64,000 bases of DNA, taken from Archivesica marissinica. Its lineage: Eukaryota > Mollusca > Bivalvia > Venerida > Vesicomyidae. Under the pieces are notes generated by a model. That model saw only the letters and a list, made by a program, of their open reading frames with translations. It made no database searches and had not been told where the DNA came from. Positions 31,985 to 46,900 of this stretch are shown one piece after another; position 1 is the first letter of the stretch, and each line of letters begins with the position of its first letter. The position numbers and the translations under genes are program-made. The DNA is taken from the NCBI GenBank assembly GCA_014843695.1, contig CM026404.1:1570261-1634260 (forward strand). The letters run 5' to 3'.

Positions 31985-34900
31985 GTATGTATATCTGTTA
32001 TAATGAATTGAAAAGTCATGCTTCTTGTCTATTAAATATTTGACCTAGCAGGACTCTGTAGTGGTACATATATCTATTGACGTATTGTCTATTGAATATT
32101 TTACATAAAATGAATCTGTAGTGGTACATATCTACTGTCTATTGAATATTTTATCTAGCAGGACCACAGGCACCAGACACAAATTTTTTTTTTATTTTTG
32201 GCCTATGGTCATATAGTAAGTAATATATAATATTATATATTACTTACTATATGACCATAGGCCAAAAATAAAAAAAAATTTGTGTCTGGTGCCTGTGAGC
32301 AGGACTCTGTAGTGGTACATATCTATTGTCTATTGAATATTTTACATAGAATGACTCTGTAGTGGTACATATCTACTGTCTATTAAATATTTTGGTACAT
32401 ATCTACTGTCTATTGAATATTTTACATAGCAGGACTCTGTAGTGGTACATATCTACGGTCTATTGAATATTTACATAGCAGGACTCTGTGGTGGTACACA
32501 TCTACTGTCTATTGAATATTTTACCTAGCAGGACTCTGTGGTTACCAATGTTTGCTTTTCTCATTGCAGTTGCTGTGGCGTGGAAGATGCCGGCATATGG
32601 GCTTTGTTTTCAATGTTGCCAAAGTCTGTTCAGGAAACAGGTACTATTATATAATTATGTGCCCTTGTGGAACAAAGTTTATAATTATATTATTTTACAA
32701 CATTTATAATATACCCGGTACTATTCTAGGAATAGTCACAAACTCAGCCATTAGTTTTAACATTAATTGCAGTCAAACTTAGTTGCCTCGAACTCGCTTA
32801 ACTAGAACACACCCGATTGCCCGAACACGTGGTCTGCCATCTTCCACTATTTCAAAACAGTCAAAGATAGCATTTTCATTCACTTTGAAGTTCAATCATT
32901 CGTTGGAAAGCATATAAGAAATATCAACTATTGTATTGTTTCAGGATTTGGACTATGGAGGATGTACCAAGGCGACAGAAACACTGCTGAGCCAGATTGT
33001 GCCCCTATATCTGGACACAGTGTCGATGACAATACTGTGATGTCAGCGATAGGGTACTTCATGCTCCTTTGTTTCACCGTCATGCTTATTGCGATGTGTT
33101 TTTTACGTTGCTTCGCAAGAAAAGGTAAGTTGTATGTTCATGCTACACTTTTAGGTTGGAGTTTGTCTTCCAAATGTGGCTTTAGCTTATACAAATTTAT
33201 TTGAGTTTGATTGCGAAACAAGTTCTTATAACTTATATTAATCACTCTCGAGACCTCATTCCTGATGGAATCCATCGCCACGAGGGAGAGAGAAGAGGCA
33301 TCTGGAATTTAAATGCCTTGCCTAGGCACAATAGTAACGGCTCCAGCGAGGCTCGAACTCCGGACCTTTCGCACCTGAATGGAACGCGTAACCACTGAGC
33401 TATCATGACTTCCACATGGCTTACCTCTTTCCAAAATGTCATGTATTATACAAATATCATTCTGCATCAGAGAAACTATGTAGAAGGTAACACAAAAAAG
33501 AAATGGCAGTTTTTGGCACCATCTAAATAAATGTCTGTACCACATATACCGAAAACCGGTATGCCCATGGTACTTGTTTTAGTTCTCCGCAGCACCCATT
33601 TCTGTATCGAACGATGTTGGTCTGAACATCTACCTCGCCTTGTTACACAGGAAAAATAAACATATTTGTTTGCGATTTGACCTACATGCCAGGCTACTAT
33701 AGAATGGATACCAAGCCGTTTTGCGCCTTCTCTTCCACTGTGCAGAGCCGGAAAGAAATTTACCTGTGCGCCAACATTTAAAAACCAGGAGCACATAGCA
33801 TACATAGACTTGTATAGAAAAACTGTTTTAAAATCATCTTCTTAAAAGCCACAATGTCCAGAGCTTTTATATTTGCATATATCATCATCTAGTGGACCAC
33901 TACTAAGTTTGCTCAAATGGTGATCCAGGGGTCAATGCATAGCTCACATAGTTTACATATACAGTACAAATATTTAAAAATCATCTCTGAAACCACACGA
34001 CCCAAATCATTGACATTTTGAAAGCACCATTACCTAGTGAACCTCATATTGTGCACATTTGAGTTATAATTGACCACATAAGTAGGTTTTACAGTCATCT
34101 ACTTAGAAACCACAATTTCCAGAGATTTGATATTTTGCATGAAGAGTCAAAAGTATGTTAACGTACATATATTAAGCAATAACCTGCCTTAAACACAGAT
34201 CCATAGCTCTTGCAATTAAAATTATTTGAATGTATGCACTTTTCCCCCATTGATTCATACAACTTACACAGGATGATTCTCTTCTCAATAAGTAACCATA
34301 TATACCATATATACCATATATTGATATGTCTTTCTGAGATTCCTGTCCAGACCATATGTTCACTACTTGAAGATATACAGATACCAAACTAATTGGCAAG
34401 TGGATACATCTAAGGATGGTTGTTTGTCGTATACTAAAGTACATATCTGGGCTATTTTTCCTATGCCATCAGACATAAAGATACCAAAGTATTTATGCGG
34501 ATATTTCTGTTGCAACTATAATCGTTCAATGGGTTACCTGTTAAAATAATATTATGAATGAATTTGATATACCTAGTACTTTTAAAACGAATGTGCAAAC
34601 TTCCAGGTGAGCGATCATAGGGCCTTCATGACCCTCTTGTTTGTTGATTGGCCTCTGATTCATACCGGTAGTCTGTTTGGCTGTACATCGACGTCCTGGC
34701 CCCAAGCCTTTTTGGTTATAAAACTTTTCTCAGATCTCAAACCCAAGTAATAATCACTAATTTGATTGGTCAATTCTCAGATTTACTGTCAGCTGAACCA
34801 ATCAGAAGCTTGAGACTGATTTTGAGATTGGTGAAAAGTTTTATGACCTCGAGGCCTGGTCATTCTGACCAGAACGAACGTTAGTGCAGTTCCCGGTTGT

Positions 34901-37900
34901 AATATGCTTGGTATGTCGTCTAATAAACTTGGTAACCAAGTAACATTGTATCATTGTCCAAGTAACATTGTCCAAGTAATATTGTATCATTGTCCAAGTA
35001 ACATTGTATCATTGTCCCAGTAACATTGTATCATTGTCCCAGTAACATTGTATCATTGTCCAAGTAACATTGTATCATTGTCCCAGTAACATTGTATCAT
35101 TGTCCAAGTAACATTGTATCATTGTCCCAGTAACATTGTATCATTGTCCCAGTAACATTGTATCATTGTCTAAGTAACATTGTATCATTGTCCAAGTACA
35201 TTGTATCATTGTCCAAGTAACATTGTATCATTGTCCCAGTAACATTGTATCATTGTCCCAGTAACATTGTATCATTGTCCAAGTAACATTGTATCATTGT
35301 CCAAGTAACATTGTATCATTGTCCAAGTAACATTGTATCATTGTCCCAGTAACATTGTATCATTGTCCCAGTAACATTGTATCATTGTCCAAGTAACATT
35401 GTATCATTGTCCCAGTAACATTGTATCATTGTCCAAGTAACATTGTATCATTGTCCAAGTACACTGTATCATTGTCCAAGTAACATTGTATCATTGTCCA
35501 AGTACATTGTATCATTGTCCAAGTACACTGTATCATTGTCCCAGTAACATTGTATCATTGTCCAAGTACACTGTATCATTGTCCCAGTAACATTGTATCA
35601 TTGTCCAAGTAACATTGTATCATTGTCCAAGTACACTGTATCATTGTCCAAGTAACATTGTATCATTGTCCAAGTACATTGTATCATTGTGATAATGTCA
35701 CAGATAATAAACGTTTAGGATCAATGTTTTGGACGGGAAGATATTAGTGAGGTTGTGTCAAACATTCAATGCAACTTTCTTTTATTTTCAGGAGCACAAA
35801 AGGACACAAATCCTCGCACTAAGCGTGTTATAAAGAAGAAACAGTCTAGCAGAACTTGCCAATCTGCTAGGAATAAAAAGCCAGTTATCGATACTGTTAC
35901 TAAGGCCCATTGCCTTAGTTTCAGCATCGAGGAACAATCATTGCCATATCGTATTACGCGTGTGGCAACATATTTGTTTGTTCCAAACTGGCCCATACAT
36001 GTATGGCGAATCATCAAGGGTGAAACACTACCTGCAAGTTTTCACACGGGCGACAAAGTAAGTAGGTTTAGATTGTACAGACTTTCCATTCAAACGCATA
36101 CAGTGCGTACATATCCCAATGTGCATTTATTAACGGGATTACGTGAGCCTAATAATTAGTCTTGTCTTCTACTGTATTGCAAAAGATCTTTGCTTAATTT
36201 GCAATTGCTATGTTAGCGAGGATATTTGTGTTTATTAGTGTAATTGCAATTCTGTGTGATGATTTAAATCCATATGTGCACGAATTTTAAACAATTGTGT
36301 ACAGCTATATAATATATTGTAAACAATTGTTACTCTGACTCATGTGGCTGACTAATGAACCTTTGTCTTGTTTGTCACAGGTGTGAGCATTCAAATAATA
36401 AAGCAATAATACGTTATAGTATCAGCAACCGACTGTGACACTTTATATGTTGCCAATGCATCGCTTATATGTTTTATATCATTCCTAATATTAATAACTA
36501 ATATTTTATTATTAAAAACAAGAAACAATCTTTTTTGACGAGAACACAAAGTTGACAAGTACCAATTCAGTACTAGAGTAATTTTGTTGTTCACCGAGTT
36601 CTCGAGTACTGGTTTTATAACAATCTATGCTACAGTCTCACAGTCCATGTTCTTTGCTATTTTACCACTTCTATTTTATTACCATATATACCCGACCATA
36701 CGTCAACCTTTATCATCCAGAAATGTGATGAAAGTAATATGGCCGAGCTCGACTTATGGCCAGGTATATACGGTACTTGTGTTTCCATTTTACCTAATTT
36801 TTCTATTGTTCTACTTTTGTTTGTGTTTCTATTTTACCACATTTGTTTCTATATTGCCTTGTAGATTATAGACCCGAAAAGCGATGAGCCCAATGAGGAT
36901 AAAAATGAAGAAATGGAAAAGCCTGCTGAATCCAACGATCAGGAAATCAACGACTCAAAGGAGGAGCCTGACCACATAGAAGAAAGCAAGAAACAAACTT
37001 CTAAGGCATCAAATGCCCAGGAAGTCAGCAGGTCGAAAGAAAATGTGGATGAGGTCACTAAGCCTGATCCTCACATCGAGGAAGAGTCAACAAATCAGGC
37101 TGACAAAGAGTCTGATGACCTGAAGTTGGAAGGAAAAGAAAATAAGAAATGTTGGTGGCGCAGTGTGGTCGCTGGTGGAGTGTCAGGTGCAGTGTCACGC
37201 AAGTTAACAGCTCCACTCGATCGACTGAAAACCCTGTTTCAGGTGAGAGTTTAATACAATTAAAATTGTCTATCCGGCTCATTTGGATCTGCACTTTTTG
37301 CCAGTAATAATTATTACTTTTTTAAGATAAAATTACCCATTTTGATAAATGAACTGGTCCAAAGGTAATTTTCTTATTAATTTATTGGTTTAAAAATATC
37401 ACGCACCAGTCCATGTCAGTTACTTGGGGTTGAATGGGTTAAATAAACTAATACACAAGATCTAGACTACATGTTCATCCTATGCTAACATAATACATGT
37501 ACATGTAAATTGTTATAATGAGAGCAAATTTACATTATAATCAGCTGATTATAATCATGACTGCTCTATAAATCATGATCCTAACTAACCTCATTGACAC
37601 AAGCATTTAGTCATACCTCAAGTTATTCTGTAATTTAAATCTGTCTAAAAGTATAAAAAGAGATATTTCACAATTAACAATTTAACAATTCATACATTTA
37701 CTAACAAGTCATGCATTGTGATATCACTATTGCGGTCAGTCTAACATTATAATATCACTGTTACGGTCAGTCTAACATTATGATACCACTGTTGCGGTCA
37801 GTCTAACATTATGATACCACTGTTGCGGTCAGTCTAACATTATGATACCACTGTTGCGGTCAGTCTAACATTATGATATCACTGTTACTGTCAGTCTAAC

Positions 37901-40900
37901 ATTATGATATCACTGTTATGGTCAGCATAACATTATGATACCACTGTTATGGTCAGTATAACATTATGATATCACTGTTACGGTCAGTCTAACATTATAT
38001 CACTGTTGCTGTCAGTCTAACATTATGATATCACTGTTACTGTCAGTCTAACATTATGATATCACTGTTACGGTCAGTCTAACATTATGATATCACTGTT
38101 GCTGTCAGTCTAACATTATGATATCACTGTTACTGTCAGTCTAACATTATTATATCACTGTTATGGTCAGCATAACATTATGATATCACTGTTACGGTCA
38201 GTACAACATTATGATATCATCACTGTTATGGTCAGTCTATCATTGTGATATCACTGTTATGGTCAGATGAGCATTGTGATATCACTGCTATGGTCAATTG
38301 GCATTGCAATATCACTGTTACGGTCAATTGGCATTGCAATATCACTGCTACGGTCAATTGGCATTGCAATATCACTGCTACGGTCAATTGGCATTGCAAT
38401 ATCACTGCTACGGTCAATTGGCATTGCAATATCACTGTTACGGTCAATTGGCATTGCAATATCACTGCTACGGTCAATTGGCATTGCAATATCACTGCTA
38501 CGGTCAATTGGCATTGCAATATCACTGCTACGGTCAATTGGCATTGCAATATCACTGCTACGGTCAATTGGCATTGCAATATCACTGCTACGGTCAATTG
38601 GCATTGCAATATCACTGCTACGGTCAATTGGCATTGAAATATCACTGCTACGGTCAATTGGCATTGCAATATCACTGCTACGGTCAATTGGCATTGCAAT
38701 ATCACTGCTACGGTCAATTGGCATTGCAATATCACTGCTACGGTCAATTGGCATTGCAATATCACTGCTACGGTCAATTGGCATTGCAATATCACTGCTA
38801 CGGTCAATTGGCATTGCAATATCACTGCTACGGTCAATTGGCATTGCAATATCACTGCTACGGTCAATTGGCATTGCAATATCACTGCTACGGTCAATTG
38901 GCATTGCAATATCACTGCTACGGTCAATTGATCATTGTGATATCATTGTTACGGTCAATTATATATTTGCATGTAACTAAAGCAGATAGAAAGCTTTGAT
39001 AATTTGCATATTGTTTGTATGAGTTGTTCCCTGTCCCCTAGCAAGTCCCACCCTGCAAGAGTGCAAGAGTGACATTGAACCGGAATTTTGGCCAAAAATA
39101 GTTTATTTTAAAATTATTTATGCGTAAAAAACATTTAACATTAGCATTTCTCAAAACAGTCAAAGTTATGGCTTTGAAACTCTTCACATAATTCTCTACA
39201 CCAGCAGTAAGTCCATAATACCAGCAATGACCTTCAGCTTGAATTTTGCCAAAAATATTCCGCTTTCAGAAATTATTTATGTGTCGAAACATTAACATTT
39301 TTCAAAACCAGTTTTGGCTACTGAGGACTAATTCTCTACATCAACAGAAGTTCCACCCTTCCAGTGACCTTGAATTTGAATTTTGGCAGTTTGTTGGAAA
39401 GCATAAAAAACTTGTATTTATTTTGCTGAACCAGCAGTTATACAGTCAATCACTAGTGGTGAGACACCCTTGGGGCAGTGGCCTGTATTTATTTTGCTGA
39501 ACCAGCAGTTACACAGTCAATCACTAGTGGTGAGACACCCTTGGGGCGGTGGCCTGTATTTATTTTGCTGAACCAGCAGTTATACAGTCAATCACTAGTG
39601 GTGAGACACCCTTGGGGCGGTGGCCTGTATTTATTTTGCTGAACCAGCAGTTATACAGTCAATCACTAGTGGCGAGACACCCTTGGGGTGGTGGCCTCGT
39701 TAAACTGTTAATGTAAAAATGTAAAATACAATATTTTTGTTGTCGATATAAATTGTTCTCGATCCACAAAATGTGAACGGGGATGAAAATTAAGCAATTA
39801 ATTAATAATGTCTTAATTCTCTCAGTATTAGATACATCTTCAAATATTTATACATGCTTATATATGATATCAGGTGCACAATGTAGGATCGGAGGGAGAC
39901 AAGAAGGAGAAATTGACCATTAGAGGCGGGTTCCAACACATGATCAAGGAGGAGGGATTTAGGTCGATGTGGCGAGGTAACGGCATTAACGTCGTTAAAA
40001 TAGCTCCAAGACAGGGCATAAAGTTCTTGATATATGAGCAGGTAAGACAACAGAAACTCACTATAATAACACAGTACAATTATAGAGACATTACTGGTTT
40101 TTCTATTACCTCCCTTGATGGATAAAGTCAGATTTATCCCGAAATGTATATTGGTCCTTTTAGTTGGAATCCTTTGTTTTTACTGTTGTCGTCTAAACAG
40201 ATATTGCGTTAGGATAAATGTAATTTGATCAAAATCGTGTTAATTAATTGAACCAATTTTTACAGTAAGGTATCCATTGGACATGCTAAAGGATATTTGT
40301 CGAGATTTATTAATTCATAATTATAAGACGTAAGTACGGATAAGAATGGAAAACATGTGGTGCAAAGGAAACAACGATAAAAACAGAGGAAACCAATTAA
40401 GAGAACCAATCTACTATTAGGAGTATTCAGGGGCAGTAACTGACTAATATTTCTCATTATGAATAGGTACAATTATGAATATATTCGCTATTCTGTTTAA
40501 ATGTCTAGTAACTACATGATGCAGTATGTGTATCTGGCTGTCTGTAAACTATTCTGGTTTACATTATTCTGCTGTTTAAGTAACCCAATTAGTTCTCCAT
40601 CTTATCTTCCTTTATATTGTGTGTTTTAGTTGAAGGACCTTGGAATAGTACGATCGTTTGTAGTTGGAGCCTGGGCCGGTTTAATTTCTCAGGCACTCAT
40701 ATACCCGATGGAGGTAAGATTCAGTACATGTAGTTCTAAGCTGTTTGGTTAATAGGTGCAGTTGTTATTACATTGTTCATGCTCACAATCAGTATTAGAA
40801 ATGCATGTTGGTGTTCATGCTCACAATCAGTATTAGATATGCATGATGGTGTTCATGCTCACAATCAGTATTAGAAATGCATGTTGGTGTTCATGCTCAC

Positions 40901-43900
40901 AATCAGTATTAGATATGCATGTTGGTGTTCATGCTTACAATCAGTATTAGATATGCATGATGGTGTTCATGCTCGCAATCAGTATTAGAAGGGCATGTTG
41001 GTGTTCATGCTCACAATCAGTATTAGATATGCATGTTGGTGTTCATGCTTACAATCAGTATTAGATATGCATGTTGGTGTTCATGCTCACAATCAGTATT
41101 AGATATGCATGTTGGTGTTCATGCTTACAATCAGTATTAGATATGCATGTTGGTGTTCATGCTCACAATCAGTATTAGATATGCATGTTGGTGTTCATGC
41201 TTACAATCAGTATTAGATATGCATGTTGGTGTTCATGCTCACAATCAGTATTAGATATGCATGTTGGTGTTCATGCTTACAATCAGTATTAGATATGCAT
41301 GTTGGTGTTCATGCTCACAATCAGTATTAGATATGCATGTTGGTGTTCATGCTTACAATCAGTATTAGATATGCATGTTGGTGTTCATGCTCACAATCAG
41401 TATTAGATATGCATGTTGGTGTTCATGCTTACAATCAGTATTAGATATGCATGTTGGTGTTCATGCTCACAATCAGTATTAGATATGCATGTTGGTGTTC
41501 ATGCTTACAATCAGTATTAGATATGCATGTTGGTGTTCATGCTCACAATCAGTATTAGATATGCATGTAGGTGTTCATGCTTACAATCAGTATTAGAAGG
41601 GCATGTTGGTGTTCATGCTCACAATCAGTATTAGATATGCATGTAGGTGTTCATGCTTACAATCAGTATTAGATATGCATGTTGGTGTTCATGCTTACAA
41701 TCAGTATTAGAAGTGCATGTTGGTGTTCATGCTTACAATCAGTATTAGAAGGGCATGTTGGTGTTCATGCTCACAATCAGTATTAGAAGGGCATGTTGGT
41801 GTTCATGCTCACAATCAGTATTAGAAGTGCATGTTTGTGTTCATGCTTACAATCAGTATTAGAAGTGCATGCACCTTGGTGTTCATGCTTACAATCAGTA
41901 TTAGATATGCATGTTGGTGTTCATGCTCACAATCAGTATTAGATATGCATGTTGGTGTTCATGCTTACAATCAGTATTAGATATGCATGTTGGTGTTCAT
42001 GCTCACAATCAGTATTAGATATGCATGTTGGTGTTCATACTTACAATCAGTATTAGATATGCATGATGGTGTTCATGCTCACAATCAGTATTAGAAGTGC
42101 ACATTGGTGTTCATGCTCACAATCAGTATTAGAAATGCACGTTGGTGTTCATGCTCACAATCAGTATTAGAAGTGCACGTTGGTGTTCATGCTCACAATC
42201 AGTATTAGAAGTGCATGTTGGTGTTCATGCTTACAATCAGTATTAGATATGCATGTTGGTGTTCATGCTCACAATCAGTATTAGAAGTGCATGTTGGTGT
42301 TCATGCTTACAATCAGTATTAGAAGGGCATGTTGGTGTTCATGCTCACAATCAGTATTAGAAGGGCATGTTGGTGTTCATGCTCACAATCAGTATTAGAA
42401 GTGCATGTTTGTGTTCATGCTTACAATCAGTATTAGAAGTGCATGTTGGTGTTCATGCTCACAATCAGTATTAGAAGTGCATGTTGGTGTTCATGCTTAC
42501 AATCAGTATTAGATATGCATGTTGGTGTTCATGCTCACAATCAGTATTAGAAGTGCACATTGGTGTGCATGCTTACAATCAGTATTATATATGCATGTTG
42601 GTGTTCATACTTACAATCAGTATTAGATATGCATGATGGTGTTCATACTTACAATCAGTATTAGATATGCATGATGGTGTTCATGCTCACAATCAGTATT
42701 AGAAGTGCACATTGGTGTTCATGCTCACAATCAGTATTAGAAGTGCACGTTGGTGTTCATGCTCACAATCAGTATTAGAAGTGCACGTTGGTGTTCATGC
42801 TCACAATCAGTATTAGAAGTGCATGTTGGTGTTCATGCTCACAATCAGTATTAGAAGTGCACGTTGGTGTTCATGCTCACAATCAGTATTAGAAGTGCAC
42901 GTTGGTGTTCATGCTCACAATCAGTATTAGAAATGCATGTTGGTGTTCATGCTTACAATCAGTATTAGAAGTGCACGTTGGTGTTCATGCTCGCAATCAG
43001 TATTAGATATGCACGTTGGTGTTCATGCTCGCAATCAGTATTAGATATGCATGTTGGTGTTCATGCTTACAATCAGTATTAGATATGCATGTTGGTGTTC
43101 ATGCTTACAATCAGTATTAGATATGCATGTTGGTGTTCATGCTCACAATCAGTATTATATATGCATGTTGGTGTTCATGCTCACAATCAGTATTAGAAGT
43201 GCACGTTGGTGTTCATGCTCACAATCAGTATTAAAAGTGCATGTTGGTGTTCATGCTCACAATCAGTATTAGATATGCATGTTGGTGTTCATGCTCACAA
43301 TCAGTATTATATATGCATGTTGGTGTTCATGCTTACAATCAGTATTAGATATGCATGTTGGTGTTCATGCTCACAATCAGTATTAGAAGTGCATGTTGGT
43401 GTTCATGCTCACAATCAGTATTAGAAGTGCATGTTGGTGTTCATGCTCACAATCAGTATTATATATGCATGTTGGTGTTCATGCTTACAATCAGTATTAG
43501 ATAGGCATGTTGGTGTTCATGCTCGCAATCAGTATTAGATAGGCATGTTGGTGTTCATGCTTACAATCAGTATTAGAAATGCATGTTGGTGTTCATGCTT
43601 ACAATCAGTATTAGATATGCATGTTGGTGTTCATGCTTACAATCAGTATTAGATATGCATGTTGGTGTTCATGTTCACAATCAGTATTAGATATGCATGT
43701 TGGTGTTCATGCTCACAATCAGTATTATATATGCATGTTGGTGTTCATGCTTACAATCAGTATTAGATATGCATGTTGGTGTTCATGCTCACAATCAGTA
43801 TTATATATGCATGTTGGTGTTCATGCTTACAATCAGTATTAGATATGCATGTTGGTGTTCATGCTTACAATCAGTATTATATATGCATGTTGGTGTTCAT

Positions 43901-46900
43901 GCTCGCAATCAGTATTAGATATGCATGTTGGTGTTCATGCTCGCAATCAGTATTAGATATGCATGTTGGTGTTCATGCTCACAATCAGTATTAGATATGC
44001 ATGTTGGTGTTCATGCTTACATTAGATAAATAAATAAACCATGACAAGAACTTACATCTTAATGATAAATAAGCCATGACAAGTCAAGAACTTACATATT
44101 AATGATAAATAAACCAAGTCAAGAACTTACATCTTAATGATAAATAAGCCATGACAAGTCAAGAACTTACATCTTAATGATAAATAAGCCATGACAAGTC
44201 AAGAACTTACATCTTAATGATAAATAAACCGTGACAAGAACTTACATCTTAATGATAAATATACCAAGACAAGTCAAGAACTTACATCTTAATGATAAGT
44301 AAACCAAGACAAGAACTTACATCTTAATGATAAATAAACCAAGACAAGAACTTACATCTTAATGATAAAATAAGCCATGAAGTCAAGAACTTACATCTTA
44401 ATGATAATTAAACCATAACAAGTCAAGAACATACATCTTAATGATAAAATAAGCCATGAAGTCAAGAACTTACATTCGACCCCCAAACAATCTGGCCATT
44501 CTCTCATAAATCTGAAAAGCCAGTGGGCCTGTTTCTAAGCAAATCTTGGGCATGTTGAAACATTTATTTTTTCAAATTTCATGTCTCTGAAACGACAATA
44601 GTAAAATAACCAATGACTAAATCAATCAACCATTGTTTTCTGTTTACAACCCATTAGCGGCTGTAACACCTCAATTATAGCCCCTAATAGCGGCTGTAAC
44701 ACCTCAATTATAGCCCCCAATAGCGTCTGTAACACCTCAATAATAGCCCCCAATAAGGCCCCATTAGCGTCTGTAACACCTCAATAATAGCCCCCAATAA
44801 GGCCCCATTAGCGTCTGTAACACCTCAATAATAGCCCCCAATAAGGCCCCATTAGCGTCTGTAACACCTCAATTATAGCCCCCAATAGCGACTATAACAC
44901 CTCAATTATAGTCCCCAATAGCGGCTGTAACACCTCAATTATAGCCCCCAATAGCGGCTGTAACACCTCAATTATAGCCCCCAATAGCGACTATAACACC
45001 TCAATTATAGTCCCCAATAGCGGCTGTAACACCTCAATTATAGTCCCCAATAGTGGCTTTAACACCTCAATTATAGCCCCCATTAGCAGCTGTAACACCT
45101 CAATTATAGCCCCCAATAGCGGCTGTAACACCTCAATTATAGCCCCCAATAGCGGCTGTAACACCTCAATTATAGCCCCCAATTAGGCCCATTAGCGACT
45201 GTAACATCTCAATTATAGCCCCCAATTAGGCCCCATTAGCGACTGTAACACCTCAATTATAGCCCCCATTAGCGACTGTAACACCTCAATTATAGCCCCC
45301 AATTAGGCGATTAAACAACTAATTGATCCTGCAGAGAAACTCTCAAAACATTAACATACCACTTGCTGACTTGCTGTAAGATTAACATGAATTTTGTTAC
45401 TGATTTTCTTATTAACTGTTTGTATGTTAGAGATATCATTAGACAGTATCTATAAGTTTTATGTCGCAGTTTCGGTAATGAATAAATATCAAAGCACAAT
45501 TGTAATTCCAGGTCTTGAAAACCCGAATGTCCATCAGTAAGACAGGGCAATATAAAGGATATATAGACCTTGCTTGCCAATTATTCAAGACCGAAGGAGC
45601 ACGTGCATTTGGTGCTGGCTTCGTACCAGAGATGGTTGGTGTTGTGCCATTTGCCGGAATAGAGCTGTGCATATATGAGGTAAGTAAAACCGCGAACACC
45701 AGAATTACCCATAATTTATACGGGGAAAGCGTGTATCGCCTATAGATAAAATGAGACATGTGCAGACAAAATATACATGAAAAAGAACAGAAGGATTAAT
45801 AATCAATTTATTATATTATTATTTATTATACTCGCAAATAATTTTCGTGAACCGATCATTTATCACCAGATCGGACAGGTGGGTTTTCTCCGGGTTCCTC
45901 CCACACGAATGACCATATCTACGCTTTCATCCGCGCCAACGAGAGTGATTAATATAAGTTGTTAAAACTTGCTTCGCAATCGTTTAAATAAATAGTTTAA
46001 GCTTAAAATCAATTTGGGTCTGGTAATTCCAAACAAACAACTTTTTCATTTTGGTCTCATTTAAAAAAGAAAAGAAAATGTAACCAATGGTCTATTTGTA
46101 TTGGAGGACCCAATCTAATGGTGATATAACTTATGCTCCAACCCATTTGTATATGTTGTATATGTATGACTGTATTGAAATGGTTTCATTGTATTTATAA
46201 ATGTATGTATATGTATTTGTAGAAATTAAGAAGGTTGTACATGCAAAAACACGAGGACAAACAACCTACTAAGACTGTTGACTCGATGTTTGGTGTCACG
46301 GGTGCCGAATGTGCAGTTGCTGCCACGTATCCATTTGCATTGGTTAGAACACAAATGCAGACACAAGGTTGGTTTCTCTTCTATTGTTATTACAGTGTTT
46401 AAAGTTACATGTTAGAGTGGGTGGTGTCATTGACATGAAATCACTTGCCTTTCACCGGTGTATATTTCAACGGTTGGTGGTACTACCTGATTGCACTGAG
46501 TGTAAACCTGTTTGTATAGGTAGCATCCGGTACCTGTCTCGGTGTAAACCTGTTTGTGTAGGTAGCATCCGGTACCTGTCTCGGTGTAAACCTGTTTGTG
46601 TAGGTAGCATCCGGTACCTGTCTCGGTGTAAACCTGTTTGTGTAGGTAGCATCCGGTACCTGTCTCGGTGTAAACCTGTTTGTATAGGTAGCATCCGGTA
46701 CCTGTCTCGGTGTAAACCTGTTTGTGTAGGTAGCATCTGGTACCTGTCTCGGTGTAAACCTGTTTGTATAGGTAGCATCCGGTACCTGTCTCGGTGTAAA
46801 CCTGTTTGTATAGGTAGCATCCGGTACCTGTCTCGGTGTAAACCTGTTTGTATAGGTAGCATCCGGTACCTGTCTCGGTGTAAACCTGTTTGTATAGGTA

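Noticed and set aside
33476..33805. 109-residue minus-strand frame
   Set aside because: No family similarity, no splice context, and part of it leads into SINE sequence; a chance frame in carrier intron 3 is more likely.
38232..38999. Open frames of 213-237 residues on both strands
   Set aside because: The 30-bp unit is ten codons long, so any stop-free frame stays open across the array. Several frames on both strands are open equally, and no splice sites or start context exist.
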